A stretch of 64,000 nucleotides of DNA, taken from positions 62,001-126,000 of the forward strand of contig CACYQB010000002.1 of assembly GCA_902776435.1 (NCBI GenBank). Reading direction: 5' to 3'. The notes beneath the pieces were generated by a model. It saw only the letters and a list, made by a program, of their open reading frames with translations, did not search any database and was not told the DNA's origin. How positions within the stretch are numbered: the stretch's first letter is position 1; the number at the start of each line of letters is the position of its first letter. Below are positions 1 to 6,891 of the stretch, in pieces. Source of the stretch: an uncultured Bacteroidales bacterium (GTDB lineage Bacteria > Bacteroidota > Bacteroidia > Bacteroidales > Muribaculaceae). Position numbers and translations under genes: made by a program.

Positions 1-1
1 A

Positions 2-919
2 CCTTCCAAGTTGTTCCTCTATCAGGACGGACCTCGTGGAGAACGTGACTTGCCAGGTATTGAAGCGTGCCGCAAGATTGCTGAGAATATCGACTGGGAA
101 TGCGAGGTTTATCGCAAGTATCAGGAGCGCAACTACGGTTGTGACCCCTCTGAGTACTTGTCACAGACGTGGGCATTCAGCATCGTGGACAAGTGCATTG
201 TCCTGGAGGATGACGATGTGCCTTCGCAGTCATTTTTCCCGTTCTGCAAGGAACTGCTTGACCGATATGAGAGCGATGAGCGCATCACGATGATTTCGGG
301 ATTCAATACTGATGAAATCACTCCTGACATTCAGGATGACTATTTCTTTACATCGGTGCAGAGTATTTGGGGGTGGGCTTCATGGAGACGTGTTATCGAT
401 CGTTGGCAGGGCGATTATGCCTTCCTTGATGATGAGAACAGCATGAGGCTTCTCCGTTCTAGATGCAAGCGCCACGGTTTCCGTCAGGCGATGATTAACA
501 TGGCTCGCGACCACCGTGCATCGGGAAAAGAATATTACGAGACTATCATGTGGGCAGATATGGTGCTTAACTCGGGCTTGGCCATCATGCCCACCCGTAA
601 TCTGATCAACAACCTGGGTGCCGTTAATGATTCCACTCATTTCTCATCTTTGTCAACGATGAATCACCGCATGCGGTGCATCTTCACGATGAAGCGCTAT
701 GAACTGGATTTCCCGCTCAAGCATCCACGTTATGTTATCGAGAATGTGGAGTTCAAGGACCGCTACTTCAAGGTTCATGCATGGAACCACCCATGGATCA
801 AGGTGATGAATTCCTTCGAAGAATTATTCTTAAACCTCAAACAGGGCAACTTCTCATATATCGCCAAATCCATCAATCGCCGTGTAAGCAAGTGGGTGGG
901 CAATTATAAACACAGTTAG
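2..919 (+). CDS. Glycosyltransferase (GT-A type), 5'-truncated by the window edge
   Basis: The reading frame is open from the first bases of the window, so the true start lies upstream; about 305 residues are visible. The visible part has an acidic metal-binding-type motif (VLEDDDVPS) followed by an aromatic patch (SIWGWASWRR). This is typical of Bacteroidales GT-A glycosyltransferases related to the HlpA/GNT-I-like nucleotide-diphospho-sugar transferase group. These are soluble or membrane-associated enzymes that add sugars to surface polysaccharide or glycoprotein glycans. The sugar donor cannot be read from the sequence. The C-terminus is basic and ends shortly before two hairpins that separate it from the convergent rpsP gene. 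The assignment to a glycosyltransferase is fairly sure; the substrate is unknown. Confidence 0.75.
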   Translation, partial: PSKLFLYQDGPRGERDLPGIEACRKIAENIDWECEVYRKYQERNYGCDPSEYLSQTWAFSIVDKCIVLEDDDVPSQSFFPFCKELLDRYESDERITMISGFNTDEITPDIQDDYFFTSVQSIWGWASWRRVIDRWQGDYAFLDDENSMRLLRSRCKRHGFRQAMINMARDHRASGKEYYETIMWADMVLNSGLAIMPTRNLINNLGAVNDSTHFSSLSTMNHRMRCIFTMKRYELDFPLKHPRYVIENVEFKDRYFKVHAWNHPWIKVMNSFEELFLNLKQGNFSYIAKSINRRVSKWVGNYKHS

Positions 920-948
920 AACTAAATAGCAACATTTGTAATAAAATA

Positions 949-981
949 ACAAGCTCCCAACCTTGATGGTTGAGAGCTTGT
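949..981. terminator. Hairpin between convergent glycosyltransferase and rpsP
   Basis: Arms ACAAGCTCCCAACC (949-962) and GGTTGAGAGCTTGT (968-981) pair over 14 positions with one wobble and a 5-nt loop. The sequence after it is only weakly T-rich (GTGGTTTTAAAA). It sits 30 bp after the glycosyltransferase stop and probably ends that transcript. Confidence 0.6.
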
Positions 982-989
982 GTGGTTTT

Positions 990-1010
990 AAAAAGAACGG
1001 GGTTCTTTTT
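990..1010 (-). terminator. rpsP terminator overlapping the stop codon
   Basis: AAAAAGAAC (990-998) and GTTCTTTTT (1002-1010) form a 9-bp stem with a 3-nt loop. On the minus strand the hairpin starts within the rpsP TAA stop (1009-1011), so terminator and stop codon overlap. A second hairpin follows at 949-981. Confidence 0.6.
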
Positions 1011-1590
1011 ATGCCTCGGCAGCGGGAGCTTCCTCAGCAGGAGCCTCAGCGGCGGGTTCCTCGGCGGGAGCCTCAGCCTCCTGAGCGGCCTTTGCAGCCT
1101 CAGCCTCGGCAGCAGCCTTAGCGGCAGCGATCTCGGCTTTCTTCTTGGCTACGGCCTCAGCCTTTGCCTCGTTCTTCTTGGCCTCCTCGGCGATGGCTTT
1201 CTTGTCGGCAGCCTTCTTGTCGTCGCGGTCCTTGTTGCGGATTGCGTCGAGCTTAGCCTGCTTCTGGGCCTTCCAGGCCTCGAAACGCTTCTGAGCCTCT
1301 TCCTCGGTGAAAGCGCCCTTCTTGACGCCACCCTGGAGGTGCTTCATCAGCATCACGCCCTCGCGAGAGAGAATGTTGCGTACAGTGTCGGTGGGAATTG
1401 CACCTACGTTGATCCAATAGAGTGCACGTTCGAAATTCAAACTGATGGTAGCAGGATTAGTGTTGGGGTTATAAGAACCAATCCTTTCGATAAATCTACC
1501 ATCTCGTGGTGCCCTGCTATCGGCAATAACAATGGGATAGAACGCATAGTCCTTGTGACCGTGGCGCTGCAATCTGATCTTTGTTGCCAT
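1009..1590 (-). CDS. rpsP: 30S ribosomal protein S16
   Basis: This 193-residue protein begins [11 protein letters not shown] and carries the S16 fold in roughly the first 85 residues ([20 protein letters not shown], then the [18 protein letters not shown] region). S16 binds 16S rRNA and is needed for assembly of the small subunit. The remaining ~105 residues are a low-complexity tail of Ala, Glu and Lys that ends in repeated PAEE/APAEE units. Extended tails are common in Bacteroidetes S16, while other phyla usually have 80-100 residues. It lies directly downstream of tRNA-Gln on the same strand. I find no separate TAnnTTTG box in the 81 bp between them, so it may be transcribed from the tRNA promoter. 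Confidence 0.97.
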   Translation of the reverse strand: MATKIRLQRHGHKDYAFYPIVIADSRAPRDGRFIERIGSYNPNTNPATISLNFERALYWINVGAIPTDTVRNILSREGVMLMKHLQGGVKKGAFTEEEAQKRFEAWKAQKQAKLDAIRNKDRDDKKAADKKAIAEEAKKNEAKAEAVAKKKAEIAAAKAAAEAEAAKAAQEAEAPAEEPAAEAPAEEAPAAEA

Positions 1591-1636
1591 AATTCTAACA
1601 GTTTAAATTTTTAATGAGTTATTTAAATTTTTACAT

Positions 1637-1665
1637 AAAAAAAGTGACCTTGTTGAAGGGTCACT
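1637..1665 (-). terminator. Intrinsic terminator between tRNA-Gln and rpsP
   Basis: Read on the minus strand, arms AGTGACC and GGTCACT enclose a 9-nt loop and are followed directly by a run of seven T (plus-strand A run 1637-1643). It lies 6 nt after the tRNA 3' end and ahead of rpsP, so it either ends the tRNA transcript or attenuates read-through into rpsP. Confidence 0.75.
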
Positions 1666-1671
1666 CTCTTG

Positions 1672-1742
1672 TTGTCCTGGAAGGATTCGAACCCTCGCAA
1701 GCGGAACCAGAATCCGATGTGCTACCATTACACCACAGGACA
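1672..1742 (-). tRNA. tRNA-Gln (CUG anticodon)
   Basis: The 71-nt minus-strand sequence folds as a cloverleaf. The acceptor arms are TGTCCTG/CAGGACA, the D arm is GTGT-AATGGTA-GCAC, the anticodon loop is TTCTGGT with anticodon CTG, and the T arm is GAGGG-TTCGAAT-CCTTC with one G-T pair. The discriminator base is A. The 3' CCA is not encoded. The outermost anticodon-stem pair (T27-C43) is a mismatch. An own promoter lies at 1760-1789 and a terminator at 1637-1665. Confidence 0.93.
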
Positions 1743-1759
1743 ATTCCTAATTGCGACTG

Positions 1760-1789
1760 CAAAGGTACTGCTTTTTTTGTTACCACCAA
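1760..1789 (-). promoter_or_regulatory. Bacteroidetes-type promoter for tRNA-Gln
   Basis: On the minus strand TTG is followed by 19 nt and then TACCTTTG (plus 1760-1767). This matches the -33 (TTTG/TTG) and -7 (TAnnTTTG) elements of the primary sigma factor of Bacteroidetes. The -7 box ends 17 nt before the tRNA 5' end. Confidence 0.75.
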
Positions 1790-1850
1790 GAAAAAATTCA
1801 ACTTTTTTTCATTTTTTCTGATTTTTTCTTACTCCAGCAAGTTTCTGGCG

Positions 1851-3104
1851 CTACTCAAACCGCATGGTGGCGGTAGGTTTGATGGTCGAAATGATGTGGC
1901 TTGCGCCAAGCAGCGTGAGGTAAGACACGAGAATAATGCCCACGTTGAGCAACACCAGGGCGGGCACACTCAGCTGAATGGGCACGTAGGGCATATAGTA
2001 AGCCGTCGGGTCCAGACGCACGATGTGGCAGTACTTCTGCAACAAGGCCAGACCGATGCCGATGACGTTGCCGATGATGAGTGCCTTGAGGATGAGTTTG
2101 CCGGTCAGGTAGATGAAGATGCGGCGGATGGAACCGTTTGTCGCACCCATGGCCTTGAAGTTGCCGATAACCCGAATGCGTTCCAGAACAATCATCAGCA
2201 TGGCCGAAATCAGGGTGAATGCAGCCACAATCATCATCAGCGTGAGGATGATCACGACGTTCATGTCCAGCATCTGCAGCCATGCAAAGAAGGGCAGATT
2301 GTTCTGGTGGGTGGTTGTAACAATGAACAGGTTCTTGCTCTCGTGCTTCACTGTACTCTCGGCCAACAGCGAATAGAGGTCATAGGCATCGGCATCCAGA
2401 TTACTTGTGTTCTTCATGTTCATGGCCACCTGTGTGCCGGTGTCTCCATGCCAGCCGTTAACGCCTTGAACAATGCCGATACCTCCCACGATATACGCAT
2501 TGTCAAAGGCTTCGAGGTCGGTCTCAAACACTCCCGCGACAGTCAAGTTCCTCACCTTGATCTTTTCGTCGATGAAGTAGGTGAGCACCTTATCGCCCGC
2601 ATGCAGTTTGAGGCGGTCGGCAACGGTTTTGGAAATGGCGATTTGGTTGCCCAATGCCGTGTCACTCACGGCAGGAACGGTTCCCTCGATAATCTTGGAC
2701 TGCAAGTATCTGAAGTCATACCCCTCGTCAACGCCACGCATGATGATGCCCATGAAGTCTTCGTCTGTCTTGAGAATAGCGCTTTTGTCGGCGATGAGGC
2801 TGATACTCTCAATCTTGGTCGCAACAGCGGGAGCATCTGCAATGGCCTCGCGCACCTCGCGTCCGTTGACGGTGGCATAGTTGTCGTCAAGGCCCAGTGC
2901 GGCGTTGGTGACTCTCAAGTGGGCATCCAGATGCATGATCTTGCCTGAAATCTCCCCCTTGAAACCCATGACGATGGCAATGGACAGGATCATCACGACG
3001 ACAGCCAGCACGATTCCGACAAGGGCGACCGTAAGGCTTGGGGAGCCTTGCTGCCGCTCATTGTCCAGCTTCATGCGCCGTGCGATATAGAGTTCGTGAT
3101 TCAT
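1851..3104 (-). CDS. FtsX/LolE-like ABC transporter permease
   Basis: This 417-residue inner-membrane protein has the MacB/LolCE/FtsX layout. A short cytoplasmic start (MNHELYIARR) is followed by one membrane helix around residues 25-48, a periplasmic domain of about 200 residues, and a C-terminal FtsX domain with three helices. The phrase ERIRVIGNFKAMGATNGSIRRIF is typical of that domain. Such proteins pair with a LolD/MacB-type ATPase to drive lipoprotein release or mechanotransmission. No ATPase is adjacent, so the partner must be elsewhere. I chose the ATG at 3104 over one 54 nt upstream because the downstream protein begins as in homologues and a TACCTTTG box sits at 3113-3120, inside the longer version. 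Which transporter it serves is not clear. Confidence 0.85.
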   Translation of the reverse strand: MNHELYIARRMKLDNERQQGSPSLTVALVGIVLAVVVMILSIAIVMGFKGEISGKIMHLDAHLRVTNAALGLDDNYATVNGREVREAIADAPAVATKIESISLIADKSAILKTDEDFMGIIMRGVDEGYDFRYLQSKIIEGTVPAVSDTALGNQIAISKTVADRLKLHAGDKVLTYFIDEKIKVRNLTVAGVFETDLEAFDNAYIVGGIGIVQGVNGWHGDTGTQVAMNMKNTSNLDADAYDLYSLLAESTVKHESKNLFIVTTTHQNNLPFFAWLQMLDMNVVIILTLMMIVAAFTLISAMLMIVLERIRVIGNFKAMGATNGSIRRIFIYLTGKLILKALIIGNVIGIGLALLQKYCHIVRLDPTAYYMPYVPIQLSVPALVLLNVGIILVSYLTLLGASHIISTIKPTATMRFE

Positions 3105-3112
3105 TTCAGCCG

Positions 3113-3120
3113 CAAAGGTA
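3113..3120 (-). promoter_or_regulatory. -7 box just upstream of the FtsX-like gene
   Basis: TACCTTTG on the minus strand ends 8 nt before the ATG at 3104, which would leave a 5' leader of only a few bases. No good -33 TTTG is seen at the usual distance. Confidence 0.5.
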
Positions 3121-3143
3121 GTGCAATTTTCAATTATTTCTAT

Positions 3144-3151
3144 TACTTTTG
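3144..3151 (+). promoter_or_regulatory. -7 box for the secreted phosphoesterase gene
   Basis: TACTTTTG matches TAnnTTTG and lies 30 nt before the ATG at 3182. It is divergent from the box at 3113-3120, so one 77-bp gap would serve both genes. The -33 element is weak. Confidence 0.45.
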
Positions 3152-3181
3152 TTGACACAAAATGTAATTCGAGTAATAATC

Positions 3182-5020
3182 ATGAAACGTATATTTTCTT
3201 TTTTATTGACGTTAATCGCCTTGTCGCTTGCCGTGCAGGGTGGGGTGGTCAGGTTGGCCATCCTGAGTGATGTGCATGTGACTCCCGGCAATGCCAACGA
3301 GGGCAAACTGCGTGAAGCTGTAGTCGAGATCAATGCGGCCGACGTGGATGCTGTGATGCTCACCGGCGACCTCACCAACGAGGGCAGCGACGAGCAACTG
3401 ATCAATATCAAGGGCATTCTGGATGGCATCACCCACCCGTTTTATATCATCCCCGGCAACCACGAGAATAACTGGAGCCAGAGCGCATGCAAGACATTAA
3501 ATGACTTATGGGGCAGCGACCGTTTTGTCTTTACGGTTGATAACCTGGTGGTCGTGGGTATGAACTGCGGCCCGTTCATGAAGATGGGTGACGGTCACAT
3601 CAAGCAGGAAGACCTCTTGTGGCTTGACAGCACCCTCAATGTGATGGTCAAGCCTGGCATGCGGGTGTTGAGCGTCAACCATTATCCCATACTCGATGAT
3701 CTGGACAATTATCGCGCCTATGTCGATATCCTCAAGAAATATCCCGTTATCACCCACCAGTGCGGCCATTACCACAGCTGGCGCCTGTATGAGACCGACG
3801 GCATCAACGGCGTGATGGTCCGTGCACTCGACATGGGTGGCGGCAATTATGGTTACACGTTGATGAACATCGATTTGGACCGCCAGTGGATTTATATATA
3901 TAATAAGGTGTTAGGCAAGGATCCCGAACAGATGTATGCCTATCACATCAATACCGAATATGATTCGCCCCAACTTACTGAAAGACAATACACCGTGCCC
4001 GAAGGCTTTGTCATTGAGCGCGTGGTAGCGGATAATGCTTCTATCTTTACTCGGGTGGGGATTGACGAAAGGAATATCTACTTTGGGAACTCATTAGGTT
4101 ACTGCAAGGCCGTGGATAAGAAAACTGGCGAATTGCGCTGGCAATACAAGACCGATGCCATGCTCTTTTCCCGTCCCGCTGTGAGCGGCAACTATGTTGT
4201 GCTCCCCACCAGTGACAAGCGCCTCATCTGGCTCGACAAAAAATCGGGCAAGGCCAAGTGGCAGTACAACGCCGATGGCCCTTATGTCGCTGATGGCGTG
4301 GTCAAGGATGGTATCCTCTATCAGGGAGGTTTCAAGACTTTCCAAGCCTGGGACGTGAAGCGGCACCGCTTGTTGTGGCAATATGACGACATCAACAACT
4401 ACTGTCAAGCCTCACCCGTCGTTGACGGTAATGATGTCATCTTCGGCGCTTGGGACACCTACCTGCGTTCATTGGACCGCCGCACGGGTGCCCTGCACTG
4501 GCAATGGAACAACGGCAAGAATGTCAACCTGTACAGCCCCGGCAACGTCGTGCCCGTTGTCACCCCCAATCATGTCGTTACCGTCGCTCCCGACCGCTTT
4601 ACCACCGCTATTGACCGCAAGTCCGGCCAACAGCTATGGCGTGAGAAAAACGATAACAAAGTTCGTGAAAGCTTGGGCCGCAGTGCTGACGGCAAAGTGG
4701 CCTATGCCAAGACCATGGACGGCGAACTTGTTGCCATGAGCACTGGCGACCAATACGAAATGTTGTGGAAAGTGGATTTGGGCTTCGGTTACGAGCATGC
4801 CCCCTGCATTGTGCTGGAGCATGACGGCTTCATCTACTGCGGCTCGCGTCGTGGCATGCTTGCCGTCGTCAATGCCGTGACGCATCAACTGGAGTTCACT
4901 TATCGCCTGGGCTCCAGTGAGGTCAACGGCTTCGAACTCGATCCCACAACAGGCGACATCTACTGCTCCCTCATCGAGGGCACCATCTACCGCATCAATA
5001 AGCAGAAAATCAACAAATAA
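3182..5020 (+). CDS. Secreted calcineurin-like phosphoesterase fused to a PQQ-type beta-propeller
   Basis: The protein has 612 residues. A signal peptide covers residues 1-20 (MKRIFSFLLTLIALSLAVQG). The N-terminal half is a calcineurin-type metallophosphoesterase with the expected metal ligands: D30 and H32 (LSDVHV), D63 (TGDLTNEG), N93-H94 (PGNHE), then NHYP and GHYH. From about residue 290 the chain is a repeated WxY/LWQY beta-propeller of the PQQ/PQQ-like family (KKTGELRWQYK, KKSGKAKWQYN, RRTGALHWQWN). It is probably periplasmic or surface-exposed. The substrate is unknown; the propeller may bind a ligand or partner protein and need not bind PQQ. I used the ATG at 3182 because it opens the signal peptide; the upstream in-frame codon at 3149 adds no signal-like sequence. 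Confidence 0.85.
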   Translation: MKRIFSFLLTLIALSLAVQGGVVRLAILSDVHVTPGNANEGKLREAVVEINAADVDAVMLTGDLTNEGSDEQLINIKGILDGITHPFYIIPGNHENNWSQSACKTLNDLWGSDRFVFTVDNLVVVGMNCGPFMKMGDGHIKQEDLLWLDSTLNVMVKPGMRVLSVNHYPILDDLDNYRAYVDILKKYPVITHQCGHYHSWRLYETDGINGVMVRALDMGGGNYGYTLMNIDLDRQWIYIYNKVLGKDPEQMYAYHINTEYDSPQLTERQYTVPEGFVIERVVADNASIFTRVGIDERNIYFGNSLGYCKAVDKKTGELRWQYKTDAMLFSRPAVSGNYVVLPTSDKRLIWLDKKSGKAKWQYNADGPYVADGVVKDGILYQGGFKTFQAWDVKRHRLLWQYDDINNYCQASPVVDGNDVIFGAWDTYLRSLDRRTGALHWQWNNGKNVNLYSPGNVVPVVTPNHVVTVAPDRFTTAIDRKSGQQLWREKNDNKVRESLGRSADGKVAYAKTMDGELVAMSTGDQYEMLWKVDLGFGYEHAPCIVLEHDGFIYCGSRRGMLAVVNAVTHQLEFTYRLGSSEVNGFELDPTTGDIYCSLIEGTIYRINKQKINK

Positions 5021-5064
5021 AAAGAAAAATCCACGATGATTTAAAAAGGAGCGTGGAACCCCTC

Positions 5065-5116
5065 TTTAAACATTAAACTCTAAACTCTAAACTGCGAGTG
5101 CAGCGAGCATATCAGT
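5065..5116. repeat. Heptamer repeat plus GCGAG element
   Basis: About four copies of a TTAAACT-like 7-bp unit (5065-5093) are followed by GCGAGTGCAGCGAGCATATC. The same composite arrangement recurs at 9730-9777. It lies between the convergent phosphoesterase and lptB genes and runs into the lptB stop codon. Confidence 0.6.
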
Positions 5117-5963
5117 CGAAGTGCTTGCGGCGGAAGATGAAGTTGTGCCCGAGGTATTTATCGCGCACAATCGGGTTCTCGGCGAGTTCTTCACTGGTCC
5201 CTTGGAACAGGATTTTGCCCTCAAACAGCAAATAGGCTCTGTCGGTGATGCTCAGCGTCTCGGGGGCGTTATGGTCGGTGATCAGGATGCCGATGTTTTT
5301 ACTCTTCAGGCTATAAACGATGCTCTGGATGTCCTCAACGGCGATGGGGTCCACACCGGCAAACGGCTCGTCCAGCATGATAAAACGCGGGTTGATGGCA
5401 AGTCCTCGGGCAATCTCGGTGCGGCGGCGTTCGCCACCCGACAAACGGTTACCCAGGTTCTTGCGTACCTTCTGCAAGTGGAATTCGCTGATGAGCTGCT
5501 CTAGGCGGTCCTTTTGTTCGGCAGGCGTGAGGTTAGTCATCTCAAGGATAGTGCGGATGTTGTCCTCAACGCTCAGTGTGCGAAAAACAGAGGCCTCCTG
5601 AGGCAGATAGCCGATACCGAGTTGGGCGCGACGGTACACGGGCAAGGTCGTAATATCCACATCATTGAGAAACACACGGCCCTCATTAGGCGTGACAAGG
5701 CCCGTTGTCATGTAGAATGTGGTGGTTTTGCCTGCTCCGTTAGGCCCTAGCAAACCAACGATTTCACCTTGGTGCACGTCGATAGACACATGATTGACCA
5801 CCGTGCGTTGGCGATATTTTTTCACCAGGTTGTCGGTGCTCAACACGAGTGTGCCAGCCTCGCCAGCCGCATTCAGCCTCGCCGCGGTCTCCTTGTCACC
5901 CGGCTTGGTCGACGGCTTGTCACCCTGAGCGGCTTTGCCGTTGTGTAGCCAGGGCAGTTTCAT
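5112..5963 (-). CDS. lptB: LPS export ABC transporter ATP-binding protein LptB
   Basis: This 283-residue cytoplasmic ATPase powers extraction of lipopolysaccharide from the inner membrane with LptF/LptG. Walker A is at 73-80 (GPNGAGKT), the signature LSGGE at about 175, Walker B at about 194-200 (FIMLDEP), and the switch histidine is in [10 protein letters not shown]. The LptB-typical stretch [13 protein letters not shown] follows Walker B. It carries an N-terminal extension of about 38 residues, rich in Lys, Ala and Asp, before the first beta strand; usual LptB length is about 240-260. The gene overlaps the upstream udk by 4 nt (ATGA), so the two are translationally coupled. The promoter is upstream of udk. 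Confidence 0.95.
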   Translation of the reverse strand: MKLPWLHNGKAAQGDKPSTKPGDKETAARLNAAGEAGTLVLSTDNLVKKYRQRTVVNHVSIDVHQGEIVGLLGPNGAGKTTTFYMTTGLVTPNEGRVFLNDVDITTLPVYRRAQLGIGYLPQEASVFRTLSVEDNIRTILEMTNLTPAEQKDRLEQLISEFHLQKVRKNLGNRLSGGERRRTEIARGLAINPRFIMLDEPFAGVDPIAVEDIQSIVYSLKSKNIGILITDHNAPETLSITDRAYLLFEGKILFQGTSEELAENPIVRDKYLGHNFIFRRKHFD

Positions 5964-6583
5964 TTCTTCTTGTTGGTGGTCAGGCGACCTTTGATGTAAT
6001 CGGTAATCAGGTTGATGGCTACCTCATTGTTACCGCCTTCGGGGATGATGATGTTGGCAAATTTCTTTGTCGGCTCGATGTGCAACTGGTGCATCGGCTT
6101 CAAGACGCGCTGGTAGCGCTCGATAACAGCCTCGGCAGTGCGGCCGCGCTCGATGCAGTCACGCGAGATGACACGGATCAGGCGGTCGTCGCCATCGGCG
6201 TCAACAAACACCTTAATATCCATCATTTTCCTCAAGCGGGCATCGCTCAGGGCCATGATACCCTCGATGAGTACCACGTCGTGCGGACCCATGGGAACGG
6301 TCTCCTTCTGACGTGAGCAGGTCAGATAGCTGTAGGTGGGCATCTCGATGGATTCACCCTTCTTGAGCATCTTCACGTGTTCGAGTAGCAGGTTCCAGTC
6401 AAAGGCAGCAGGCTCGTCAAAGTTGATGTTCTGACGCTCTTCGGGGGGCACGTGACTGGAGTCCTTGTAGTAAGAATCCTGTGAAATCACACCCACCTCG
6501 CCTTCGGGAAGGCGTTCCATGATTTTACGCACCACTGTAGTTTTACCTGAGCCGGTTCCGCCGGCAATACCGATGATAATCAT
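5960..6583 (-). CDS. udk: Uridine kinase
   Basis: This 207-residue enzyme phosphorylates uridine and cytidine in pyrimidine salvage. The P-loop GGTGSGKTT is at residues 8-16. The uridine-kinase pattern follows: SQDSYYKD, then [20 protein letters not shown] and LIEGIMAL. Its length is normal for the family. It is the first gene of a two-gene operon with lptB, which overlaps its stop codon. A well-formed promoter lies at 6652-6683. Confidence 0.96.
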   Translation of the reverse strand: MIIIGIAGGTGSGKTTVVRKIMERLPEGEVGVISQDSYYKDSSHVPPEERQNINFDEPAAFDWNLLLEHVKMLKKGESIEMPTYSYLTCSRQKETVPMGPHDVVLIEGIMALSDARLRKMMDIKVFVDADGDDRLIRVISRDCIERGRTAEAVIERYQRVLKPMHQLHIEPTKKFANIIIPEGGNNEVAINLITDYIKGRLTTNKKK

Positions 6584-6651
6584 AACATTAACTTGATTTT
6601 AGAGTTCACACATTGATAACGAATCACGCCCTTAAGCACAATTCCAACTGA

Positions 6652-6683
6652 CAAAGATAGTGCAAGGTAAACACAATGCCAAA
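6652..6683 (-). promoter_or_regulatory. Promoter of udk-lptB
   Basis: On the minus strand TTTG, 20 nt and TATCTTTG match the Bacteroidetes consensus. The -33 TTTG falls inside the left arm of the inverted repeat at 6674-6712. The predicted leader is about 60 nt. Confidence 0.75.
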
Positions 6684-6794
6684 CAAAAATCGATTTTTTT
6701 GTTTGAGCATTGTTGAACCGCCGCCTATCTTCGCTGCAAGCAAAGTGCCGCAAGGAGAGTGCAATGCCAAACAAAAAAAATTTTTACTGCATTG
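6674..6794. repeat. Two copies of an inverted repeat in the udk / BspA gap
   Basis: Copy one (6674-6712) has CAATGCCAAACAAAAA pairing with a TTTTTTTGTTTG-GCATTG arm. Copy two (6762-6794) starts with the same CAATGCCAAACAAAAA and ends GCATTG. Both are followed by TTGAAC, so the unit is duplicated at about 85-bp spacing. The 308-bp gap (6584-6891) holds no gene, only these repeats and two outward-facing promoters. Confidence 0.65.
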
Positions 6795-6820
6795 TTGAAC
6801 TTCAATTTATCTTGTTTATT

Positions 6821-6851
6821 TTTGTTCTTTAAAGGTTTGTTTGTATATTTG
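6821..6851 (+). promoter_or_regulatory. Promoter of the BspA-like gene
   Basis: TTTG (6821-6824), 19 nt and TATATTTG (6844-6851) are an exact match to the Bacteroidetes consensus. The predicted leader is about 35 nt. Confidence 0.8.
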
Positions 6852-6891
6852 CAGCAAGATATATTGCAAATAATATTTAAAACGAATTATT

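Noticed and set aside
1614-2948. 444-codon open frame on the plus strand
   Set aside because: It runs antisense to tRNA-Gln and the FtsX-like permease, its protein is His/Gln-rich and without a family pattern, and the opposite strand gives clear known proteins.
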